In this document: in pieces, positions 49,382 through 61,300 of the stretch
How positions within the stretch are numbered: position 1 is the stretch's first letter
Layout: every line of letters begins with the position of its first letter
Assembly (NCBI GenBank): GCA_000727475.1
Contig: KL647293.1
Location: 1,748,588-1,812,587 of the forward strand
DNA from: Sarcocystis neurona
Taxonomy: Eukaryota; Apicomplexa; Conoidasida; Eucoccidiorida; Sarcocystidae
DNA: 64,000 nt
Reading direction: 5' to 3'
Made by a program: the position numbers and the translations under genes
Notes under the pieces: model-generated
Seen by the model: only the letters and a program-made list of their open reading frames with translations
The model's database searches: none
Told to the model about the DNA's origin: nothing

Positions 49382-52300
49382 ATGGGTTCACCAATTGCTG
49401 ATGCTCCTGCTGCTTCAAATGGGGACGCTCTGCGCAGTGGTCAGAATGACGCAAGGCGAACCAGCGCTCCAGCACCACATGCCAGTACTGCAGCGGCAGG
49501 ATTGACAGCCGATGCTCTGACAATGCGTAACCCGACAGGAACAACAGGAGCACCAGGTGTTGCAGCAATCACCACAGTCGTTCCCACAGTCAACTCTGCC
49601 GGCGGCGCTGCCGCACATGTACCTGCAACCACAGCAGCCGTTGCTGCTGCGGCAGAGAAGACGCTGGCTACTCAGCGAGCACCTCTTGACGTAGATTCTG
49701 ACGGTGCACACGCGGCGGCAGGCGCTCTCGTTCCACCCCTGAATGCAGCAGAAACCCATGTATCTACTGCAGCACGTGCTCTGTTCGGAGACGTACGAGA
49801 AGCGAAGACGTTCGCTGCACGCGAAGTGCGCGAAACGGAAGCTAGTGCGCTAGCAGCAGAAGCAGAGCCTGCAGCCCCCCCAATATCAGGTGAGATTTTA
49901 AGAAGCAAGTCGGCACCAGAAGCGGAAGAGCCAAAAGGGAACAATGCAGCAGGTGCTGCAGCTGCTTTGCGGCATGCCACTGCACGTCAACGACGGAATG
50001 CGGGACGTCAGCGTTCTTCAGTAGGCGCCGGAAAAGCAGAAGCAGATGGAGGAGACAGCGAAGATCCTGCTGCCTCTGGTTGTGGTGTATTACCTATTGC
50101 TGGGACTGTTCCAACGTCTACGACTCGCGGGGGAGGCTCTTCAGCAAGCGCCAGCAGGAGAGAACTGGAGAAAGTTAGGAAGCGTTACGAACCTTTACTG
50201 CGCGAAACAGAGGATGCTCTTCAGAAGGTTATTGCCCAAGGCCTGCCGGTGAGTGACACTTCACCACAGTGTAGTATGGGGTCCAGCCCCAACACACCCT
50301 ACGCGTCTGTATATACCTGCATACACCTGCATGCGTAACATGCGGATGTTTCTGCGCTACGACGGGCCTGTGAACATTCAGCGTGTGCTTCTGTTGTCAC
50401 ACAGTGTAGTGAGCAGCGAAACTGCAGCATGTTTTGCCGATTTTCCACCACGTAAGCAATGCTGGACGTGTGTTGCAGTACGCTTGTGCTATTGTAGTAA
50501 CGACTGGAACGGAAACTTTCACGCAGCCTTTGTCTCTCTACACCCAGTAGAGCGTTATTTGATGGCATAAACAGCGTTAAATCGTTTACCGTTATGGTCC
50601 CTGCCCTGCGGAGGTTTTGTGACTCCAGCTCTTTGTGGAGATCTATCAAGTGTGGTGTTCAAGAGAAGTGTGCAACTAAATTTAATCAGCTAGTGCATGA
50701 TACAGCTGGACAGTCGCCCCCCTAAAGAAGTCGCCACGCCCTGTGACACGTACGCACTTGGCGTGTTCACCCAAGCAGAGGTGTGCACTGTGTCAGCAGT
50801 TAAATACACGAGCTGAGCAGTTAGACGTATCGCCTAAGCAGCTATACACACAGTCGAATGCAGTGTTTCCCCGCGTCTGCGTGTACGTGCCTGTGCTGCG
50901 GCGGGGAATAGGAATGGTGCAGAAGCGTGCATATGATAAGTCGACACCTTAGACGGCCGACTGCCAGTTTGTACAACTGAAGGCCAGGCTGCAAGAGTAT
51001 ACGTAGGGCTGTATATTGCTTTCAAAAGTTGCGAGTGTGAGGACGCCGTTTTTGTCCAGCTGCATGCAAGCTTGTTTTATTCGCGTTCTGCGCGTCGCCG
51101 CAGGAAGCAGAGACACTCACACATCCGCCGGTGTATTTGGAACTTAAAAGAACCATTCTTTATGAGGAATCACCTCTTCCAGGAGAAGAATCCACGACGA
51201 TAACTGGCGACGAAGATGGAGAGACATGCAGAGAAGCAGAGAGCGAGAGTAAGGATGACTTCTGCTACACTGTCCTCCGCTGTCGAGAGGTGTAATCTGC
51301 ACGCGAGTGCGTACTGCTAACCGTCGTGGGCCAGTGGTTTCGTAGCTGTTTCCGCAACACTGAAAGGGCTGCCGACGTACGCGGAGCACAAGCCCAGTTG
51401 CCCGCATACACGCGTATCCATGGTTACACGTAGACGCACGCACGTACGTGTCTCGTTCGTATGTGTACACATGCGAGGCACGTCGGAAACCTTTGCTTCC
51501 CGAGTGTAGCAGTTTCTCTCTGTAACGTACGCCTTTGTCTGATGCAGATAACAGCTTGGGCCTAAGTCGAATAAAACGATTGCTGCGGGCGCTGTGCGAA
51601 GGCTCCTCGCTGCCGCTGTCAAAACTCATTAGAGCCGTGCGCGTGGTTTTACTCGACGAAACGGATGGAGCACCACAAGAAAACGTTTCCGCTGCGACTC
51701 TACAAAGTCTTATTCCGGTACTTCTCGCACGCAGAAGGTATGTCGAAAGACTTGCGCGCATGTAAGGAAGAGAGTACTTCTTGCTTGCGGCTGCGTAGGT
51801 AAACGCCGTAGTGGAAAGAATATCCACTAGCACTTGTCTTTGCGTCTCTCCATCCTTTATACGCCGAGCTAATGCACCTGTTCACGGCATTTGTATGGAA
51901 AGGAGAAACACGCGTGCAGGATTGCAGAGCGTTCCACGTGTACGAACGCGTAACGGGGCACGTACAAATTAGCGCGGCTCAGACCTGTTCTGCTGCACAC
52001 GCACCACTGTCGCTTCATTGATATTTACCCTGGTGTAAGGTCTCTCCGTACAGAGGAGACGGCTGCGGAAAGCTTGCATCGTCCACATCTAGCTTGCACA
52101 CGCAGGAAGTAGGACGGCTTCGTCCTACTGGTAAAATTCATGCGGCCGGATCAAGCTAGGGTGTCCTGAATGCACGCGCCTAGTCAGGACGTGCATTCAA
52201 TTAACACTCAATGGTGATTCCCGTAAGTACACATGTTCACACTAGATACACAATTATAAGCATACAAGCATGCAGGCGTACTTGCGTTTACTCACGTGGG

Positions 52301-55300
52301 ATAGTCTCTGGCGAATAGTAACATAAATCGAAAGTTGTAGCCGCACCATCTTCCCGCGTATGGTTCTTCATAATCTCTACACTACTCACCATCCATGTAC
52401 ATGCGTGTATGTATTTGGGGGACAAAGTCGCCTCCTTCTATGTCAGTGGCGCTTGTCTGTATCTCGATGCCTCACGCCTGGTATTCTCGAAGCTCACGTG
52501 GCCACCCCTCTACGCACCCCAACGCTGTTTCGTTTTTACATTGGTCGTGCGTTCCTGTGTGCCCCTGCTGCTTGCACACGTAATTTTTACAGTTTGGGCA
52601 TTCCGCCACGACGCGGGACGGCTGCCGCTGTTGCTGTGTCCTCGCCAGCCGATGCGAAATCCAATCCCTGTTCTGCGGAGTCAGACAGCGGAATAGCAGT
52701 CGCTCCAGCAGCGACAAGAGCAGCAAAAGCAACAGCTGACACTGCATCAAGAGCAGCTTCAAGTGCTTCACTAGCAGAAGCTGGTAATGCTTCTCCCGGT
52801 GTCCGTTCCTCTTCATCTGAAGGCGACACAGAGGCCAGTACGGGTGATTCGACTACAGCAATAGCAGCAGCAAAGGCAGACGTCGCAGCAGCACCCGTAG
52901 CGGCGCCAACAACAGGGGAGCAGGGGCTTTCGAGTGTATTCGCGGGCGGCGTAGGGGGCTTCGATCGAAATGAAGACACCACACCCAGCTGTTTATGGAT
53001 GTGGGAATCTGCTTTCCTAGAAGGGCTGCCTGCAGCCTTCAAAGAAAAAGCAAAGAAAGACCGAGAGAGACGCGCCGTAAGCCGAGAGAAGGATAGCCAA
53101 ATAGCTCAGGGACACTGCAAGACTGCTTGCATAAGGTCTGCACGACCCTCGCCAGATAGGGGAGTGACAGTGCACATTCCTGTATCTCTCCAGATATAAA
53201 ACGTATATACACACATGTACGTGTGCACCAAAGTCTCCATCTGTCAACCCGAATATCCATGCACACATGCTCATGAATATGCTGCCAATATCTTACGGGC
53301 CCACATAATACACAAAAAAATTACGAGAGGGAGTCTGCTAGGCTTGCCGCTGGCTGCTGCACCACTTTTGCCAAGGATGGAACGTGCACAGATCGTTCGA
53401 GCACAGGTTTGTCTGCGTAAACAAAGAAACTGCACCCGTGCGCCTTCACATCACTTGCCCGCATACGTATTTCTCTATGAAATATGCCGGGCTCATATAT
53501 ACACACGATCACACCTAGTGTTGACTTCTTCCCGCATGGACCAATTGAGGTGATGCTACGTCGCTCGTAGATGCTTGCAAGAAGAAGTTGCTTTCGGCGT
53601 AGAAGACTTTGTCCAGTGAGGAAGGGCGCGTCCCGAATGAGTTTATGGATGTGTGTGTTCTTCCGTCTGTTTACTTAGGGCAAGAGAACGTATTTGTGTG
53701 CGTGTATGTGTATGTGTGTGTGTGCAGGTGGTGAGCCGCCGTGTGCGAAGTCTTCTGCGACTCCAGCAGGCGATCGAGCAGGGCAATGAGAAAGAGATAT
53801 TGACGGCGCAGGAGAAGGTTGCAGCTCTTGAAAAAAAGCAACAGCAAGAGGAAGAACGGCGTCGAGAGCAGCAGCTGAAGAAACGACGCGCTGAGGAGGC
53901 ACGATTAGAGAAGGAGAGGGAAAAAAAGCAGAAGGAAGACGCGAAGAGGGAAAAAGAGAAAGAAAAAAAGAAAATCGAGGAGCAGGTAAAGCTGTCGCAG
54001 GGAAAACTGATTAATTACACGAAGGTTCACGTACGGTTGTCTAGCATCTCCTCCCTTAAAAAAACGCTGCTGCTGCTGCTTGCTTTTCGTGTTACCGCAT
54101 ATGCGTCGAATTACTAGTATATGCACGCCCCTGCTGTACCAGTCGATATGCGACAGAAGCGAGCGCGCGGTAGCCTCCTCTGGAAGCACAGACGTGCACG
54201 TCTGCAGTTGCTATTTCGCACTGAAAATCTTTCCAGACTTTTCCGGAGTTATCGGTTGACAGAGAAAGGCGCAGAAAGGTACGATATGCTGCAGTCGTGT
54301 CCTGTAGGCTCAAGGCCGCGTGCACTCCACAATCGGAGGAGTCGTGCTTTTCAGTTTTTTGCTGCCGAGAGAGGGTTTGTGCGTGCTTGTTGACCGTACC
54401 GACGGCACGTATCAAGGTGGAGTCTAGTGCGCACACTCGCAGATGTTCCCACGAACCCCAGCACTTACATATGCATCTGTCTTTTTGACTAAAACATATT
54501 TTGGAAGGCTGCTTGTCCATCCAGGAGGGCCGCTATCTGCACTGCAAGTGATCTGCGCAGAGGGCTCTTGTGTGGTCACGCACAGCCAAACACACATTTT
54601 GACACGTTTACGTGAAGGCGTGCTGGGACAATTGTTCCTGGCACCATAGCGTTCTATCCTAACAACTACATTAATATACCCTCGCTTTTTCACCAAGCCA
54701 GCGTGTGGACAGAAGTAGTTGTCTAGTCCAGCGACGCACAGATGCATCTTACATCGTGGTGACCGTCCATAGCCACCGACGACCTGACAGATCTTAAAGC
54801 ATGAAAAGTGGGTACCTCGACTATGGAAAGCACTCTGTAGGCTACTGCGTTGCAGCGTATCAACCCAGTATCAGATTTTCGTGCCGCACGCAGAATAGCG
54901 ACGATGCCAGCGGTTCGACTTTTCTCCGGCACTGCTCTCGTCTGCGGCCTACTTTTAATACCCGCTGCGCAGGTGCATGCATGTGTGGACCCGAGTATGC
55001 GTTTAGACGTAAGTATACCATCGTCTATGTCTGCAGCTGTGTCGTGTGGTGACGAATGCACAGGAGGGTGTCACTTCTCTGTGCGTGGTAAAACCAATTT
55101 GAATGCGGACGGGAATTCTATTTTGGAGTGGCACATAAACAAGGGAATACTACGCAGGCAGCCGTACGCCAGTGTGAGTCTTCAGGCACTTTCTCTCGGT
55201 GCTTTCTGTCTCAGCAGAAGCAGGCGCAGCAGCAGACCGCCGGAGGAGGAGGTGTAGCGATGCGGTTGCAGACGCCGGCGGTTGCGAGGACAGAGAAAAC

Positions 55301-58300
55301 AGGACCAGCACAGAAGGTGGAGAAGAAGAAGGAGCTTCCTTCTTCTATGCTAAATCAGCAGCTGTTGATGGCCTCCTGGTTAACACGGAAGCCGCTTTCC
55401 CTTTTTTCCGAAAAGGCTTCGCGGACTTCACTTCCAGGGGGGGACACAGGCGGCGAAACTAAAAGCAGCAGCCGCGGTGCTCCAGCACGAGGCACTAGCA
55501 CTGCAGAGTCAATCAGCGACAGTCCTGGCGCTGACAGCGGTGTGCAAACCGACTCACCGGAGCAAGGAGGAGACAAGAAAGAAGCGGGGGACTCTGTCGG
55601 ATCAACAGAAGCAGCAGCTAAGCGCAGACAAGCCGTATGCAGCAACGGCGTCACGCTGCCAAAGTTGCCGGAGGGAAAGTGCTTCCCGTGGAGGAAAACG
55701 CGTAGGAAAGACTCTTTCACAGAGGAGGACGTGGTTGAAGTCGGTGGAGACGCAGGAAATCGAGAAGAATTGCTGGAGAAGAAAGCGAAAGAAGCCGCGA
55801 GGACGCGAGCTGCGGCAGAAGCTGCCCTCTGGCGAGTTCCAGAAGGAATGAGACATCAGTTCGTCGAACGAGTTTTAAGTCTCCCAAAGGGTAGGAGATT
55901 GGCAGCTTGCGCAAGGAAGACAGTCTCTGCGCACAAAGACTTCCGTACACGTATGAGCACATGCGTGGCAAATCTGCATTTGGTGGTTTGTTTCGCTGCC
56001 GGTTAGGCGTCTGTAGCCACACACATAATAAAGACAACAGCTCAGGTAGGCAAATATATTTGCGTGGATACATACGTATACAAAGATATACACGTAGATA
56101 CATGCACACACATCTGCACACATGCATATATGTATTTTTAGTCAGTATCGTTGCCCCATGTCGGTAAAGCTACCGCACGCGCGCACTTGAAGCCGACTAC
56201 GCACCATTGGCTTGTGGTCTCTCGACGTAGGGCACCCACATTTCTCTCAGAGGGCAAGGATACACGGGGAGCCCCTGTTCGTGTTAGAAGGTCGCTGACA
56301 GTACACGCGTAGGTGGGCTGCCTGAGAAGACGTCAGCTTTGCACTGGTGGCGCACCGTTGTCGTGGGTAGTCAGATTACGATAACTACGTTCACCACCTA
56401 GAATTAGAGGAACTCCAAAGCACGTGTGTGTTGTACTTTTCCATCTGTAACGACGCCCTGCGCTCGCCTGGCATGTGAGTGGACGTATGTGTAGAACTTC
56501 GTGACTGCACGCACACCTTCACACGTGCTCGTCTACTCCCCCGCAAGAGCACCACGTGTTTCGCGCCAGTGCTCACAGTGTATTGTCTGCTACGTCTACC
56601 GGTCCGCGCATGCTGTACCTGAGAAAGGTCGCTCGTCGCAGCGTTAACAGCGGTATCCCGTCGTGAAACGAGCTGTTTCTGAACAGGCGCAACTCGTGAA
56701 CATCGTCTGTCGACCTTCGTGGCATTTGCATGTTTCTGCCTCTTCCCTGCACTGGCAGCACACATTTTCACAGACGCATGTGCATCAACGTGGATTCACG
56801 TCGGAGTTTGCATTTATATTTGAGGAAAGCTCACATGAATGTATAAGTAAGACACGCGTAGGTTGGACTGAAGTGAAGAACTCAGCCGCACTGTCATTTT
56901 GTGTTTGTGGTGCAGCTCTTGTACCGCTTCCTTCCTCTTCAGATGCGCAGATTCCTTTTTTCGACGGTGAGATTCTCTTTTGTAAACCCACTCGTGCAGG
57001 GGCACAGGGGGTACCCACCAGAGACGCCGTGGAGGCACCCCAGCCGTGACTTCTGTTGCAGACGTTTTTGCTCAACGAATGCGCAACGCGCACGCAACCG
57101 ACTTTGTCGCACTACTGTGGGGACTCACTGTGCCCCTTAGTGTATCTGCCTTAATATCGCAGTAGAGCCGACATAAAATTCTACGAAAGCGCGAGAGGTG
57201 CTTGTTTGGTGAGAAACTGGCGTCTGTGGTTGCCGCAAGCACCTGACCGTTTTACGTCCTCCACCCCTTCACCACTTGTTGAGTTCATTTCGCATCTGTA
57301 AAGCGGAGTTTGCAGAGTATGTTCGATTTCTGTTCTTCTCTCGTCTCCGTCGATATCTTGGCTTCACTTCCTTTATGCTAGTTGTCGGACGCACAAATAC
57401 AAGAGTAGAGGGGCGTTTCATGCGATCAGACGCCCTTCGCAACTGCACTGCACCTCCAAGATGGTGTTTAACGCCCTTGTGTATATTTACAGATATGTAT
57501 GTGTGTGCGCGAAAACGCGTACATGTGGATTTGTGCAGGTGTGCTTCGCTGCTGCTTATCGTGCAGGTCCTGAAGATCCCAGTGCTAGCACATGCTGCGA
57601 CCCGGACGAATATCTCAAGGCCTTCGTCGAGTCGTGTGCGGTGCCACACAGCGAGGCGTGGAGAGATTTCTACTCTTTTTTCGGTGAGCACCGCAACAGT
57701 TGGTAGCCTTCGTAGCTCAAACACAGGCTACCTCACGTTCGCTGGGCTCGGTGAACTCAGCATCCCTGACCGAATAGAAGTGTGTGTATCACTCCTCGAA
57801 ATAAGGGAGAACTGTCTCTACTTCAGTTTGCTGCTGGTATTGTCCACACGACGTGCTCGAATTGATCTGAGTGTGTGTGCGACTGACACAGAAGCCGCCC
57901 GGAACCCTACTGTACTTAACGCAGAGTCGTGCCCTAGACAGAACTAGAGCTGTTCGAAGGGACTTTTTTATCACGACAAGTAGCAAGTGCATAGCGAGCA
58001 CGCAGGGGCAAAGAGAGACAGTCTACAGATTCCTTCGTTACCAATTCTCTAAACTGTGTAGCAGACAACGACGCCTCTGCTGTCTTGTCCTGTACCTTCA
58101 AACGAGGGTAGTATGAAGCTACCTCATGTGTGGACATAGGTATTTCTGTACATAGAAGTATATATAAGCTTCCTCACTTGTGAAGTTCAACTACTACTGA
58201 ATATGCGGCCCTATATGTTAACCCTCTCAGTCGAGACTACGCACGTAGTTTAAGAAAGGCGTGGTGCTGGTGGTGTGCACTGGATAAACAGTTGTCCAGA

Positions 58301-61300
58301 CAGTTGGACATATCGTTGTTAGAGCACCCCATCTAGGTGTGTGGTCTCCTTCGATCTCAGTAGATTCGAGTCGTATCTGAGTGGGAAAATCAAAAAGGTG
58401 TGGTGCGATAAAATATAGTAGAAGCGCTAGAAACAAGAGAGTGAGTGCCACTGTTACAGCATAATCAGGGAAAACTTCCCTTCAGCAGTACACTGAGTGC
58501 GACTGCGCTGCATTGTCGGAACGCCTCCGCAGTATGACCGTCGCGTCCTGCTGTCGTTGCAGCGATCAATCGGCAATACGTCTACCGCCTGCCGCCTGGA
58601 GGTTGCGTGACTCAGCCCCAGCTTTCGAGTAATGGCGGCACCGGGGAGGGAACTACGCACACATATTGTCAAGAGCTACGGGAAGTGAGGAAAGGCCTCG
58701 CATTAACCGACTACGTTGATGCTTCCCTTCCTGACCTTCAGTACCTCCGCACAGTGCTGATCAATTTAGACGAATGGAAACGGCCTGTACGGCGTCTTCT
58801 TCTTGGGAAACGCGCCGGGGTAACCAACCATTTACTGTTTACGTGCGTGCACCAAATTCTGCTGTCGACGTACGCGTACGTGGCGGGACTATGTCGGAGG
58901 GTTGGACGGTGGATCTGCTCGACGTAGCTGGTATCCAAACACTACCAGGAGCTCTCTGATCTTCTCTCCTGAGCAAGGTGTGGAGTAGTCAGTGTGGTTT
59001 TGCGAGCGAAGTATTAAGGGTGCATACATTCAAATGCGTTAGAGACATACATACATGTTAGTTCGCTGACGTTGACGAGAAGAACATGATTTCTGATGCG
59101 TGCATCGCGTGTAGCTGATTGCAGCCGTAGCACGGCTTGCCCCCAATCACAGCGTAGTGACGTGACCTCGTAGGGTGCAGCTGGATGACAAGGAGGCCAG
59201 GGTGTAGCGACGTATGAAACTCAGCAGACTTCAGGCGCAGCTATGTTTCGCCGCTGAAGAGATTTTCTCAGTGACACAAAAAAAAAAGAATAGTAATTTT
59301 GCGTCCAGGCTCCGCTTTTTACCTTCTGCAGGTCTTTCACATCTAGGGGCCACACCCGGGCGGCACTTACGTGTATACGAACGTATATATATATATATAT
59401 ATATTATCGTGCATCTATAAGTTCATACGTAGATGCCTCCTTGTACGCTGGACGACACCTCAGCTACACATAGTGGATAGCGACCAATAAGGGATGAACA
59501 CAACTTGCTTGTAAGCAAGAGCTTGCTACTTTTAGGTTAGGCTCAGCGTCTTGACAGCACATCCTGCGTAGATTGAAGGTTGGAAGACATACGTAGGTGA
59601 ACACCAGCTGCATTCTCTTTTTCGCCACGTTTTTCAAGGACACAGGATAAGAGAACATGTAAAGGTCTGAGTGAGGGTAACACGATAAGTGTCAGGCGTT
59701 ACACAGGAACCCCCCCGTACCCTCAGGATACCATCGTGTGAATACAGCCATCGAGAAAAGTCAGCCTCGCCCCTGAGAAACGTAAGGCAAAGACGCAGCT
59801 CATCCGGAGACTGGCTGCGTGCTCTCGTCTCTGCAGGCGAAGCAGAGCAGTACGAGGTAGTCACCATTCCGCCGCGTTTATGAGTTACGTTTTGCGAGGT
59901 GGCCGCCTTGGTGTATATACCCTTAAGCAGCAAGGCACTGCGTATGTACATACGTGTGACACCAGTTTTAGCGGCCACATAAACACCACGTCTGTGGTTA
60001 AGCTCAAGACATCTGGGCCTGTCAGCAGGCAGTAGCTGGTGTCCTTGTGTCACAAAAGATATGAAAGCGTGTGCAGGGTTGGTTTTTTCCTCGTTTGTCA
60101 CTGAAAGTGCATTCGCACACAAGTGCGTACTAAAGTAGTTTCTGTGTTGCTTTTTGCACAGCGATCTACGGCGTGGGAACAGTGCATGGAGGAGAGCTGC
60201 ATAGACTATGACCGCGATAGCGATGAGGAGTGGTTCGAGACATTTGACGTCGATGACCTGGACGATGGTCGGGAAGAAGAGGAAGAGGAGGACCAGGAGG
60301 CAGATGAAGATAAAGACTGGCTAGTCGACGATGACGATGACGTCGGCGGAATTAAGACAGGAGGCGTTCTACTGAGCCACGGGGTCCGCTTTCAGTCGCT
60401 TTGCGACTGGCAGTGGACATTTGAGGGAGAGGAGAAGCCCAACGACAACGATGGTAATGCGAAAAGGCATTTCACACACATTACTGATGTCAATAATGGA
60501 ACAAATCAGATAAGACAATAGTACAGGTAACAACAAAAACCGACCCGTTCTTCCCCGTTGGCAACTAAAATCCTTAGAGCGTTTGACATGTCACGTGACA
60601 ACGTGGAAGTTTTTCAGGAAAGCGTGCTTATGTGGTGGACGTGGATGTACGGACACACGTTGGTTTACGTGTAGAACTCTCAGTCTCTGCGTGTACATCC
60701 GTATTATGAGCTGCGTCCATTGTAGTCGTGAGAAACTAGTGAAAATTGCAGATGAAACGAACCACAGGGACAGGAGTTGGTATAATAGGTTTGCTCGATG
60801 CAATTTCTGATGCCTCAATCAAGGAAAGCACCACTGAACATTTCTGATCTCCCTTCTGGCCCCACCGCAGCCCCAGCGGGCCTGACCATAAACAAGAACC
60901 TCGCCTTTGCTTGTGACTTTCTTAACCTGATTAACACAGTCATCCATTGTTCACGCTGTATACGGATTGAGGTGGCTCTTTCGCGGTAACAGCGCTGGCT
61001 GTTAGAAGCGAAGTACCGTTGACGGACGCCACCAGACATTGTGTCTTGTCGCAGGACCCTCAGTTAGTGGAGAAGTGTCACGGCCCTTCTAGTTGGAAAG
61101 CTGTGTTACATTCCGCGCACCTCCCCGCCAGTGGTGCCGAGTTGCTGTAATGTGTTGCTTGGCGTGTGTCCTCATGAGCAGTCCCAGACGCCTGCCTAGT
61201 TCCGACTCTGCGAGACCCGGGATGGCTGTCCGTCTATGGGTGCGTCGTCGACGACTGGGGTAAGTGACAACGCGAAACACTGGAGTATGCCTAGAATCCT

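Noticed and set aside
55199..55462. Frame containing FPFFRK, resembling the CAF-1 PFF motif
   Set aside because: It hits a stop, does not fit the phases, and the PFF motif is better supplied by the microexon at 56943.
55477..55851. 124-codon Lys/Arg-rich frame in CAF-1 exon 6
   Set aside because: Only the other frame (55215-55890) keeps phase with exon 5 and gives the QQLLMASWLTRKP segment.
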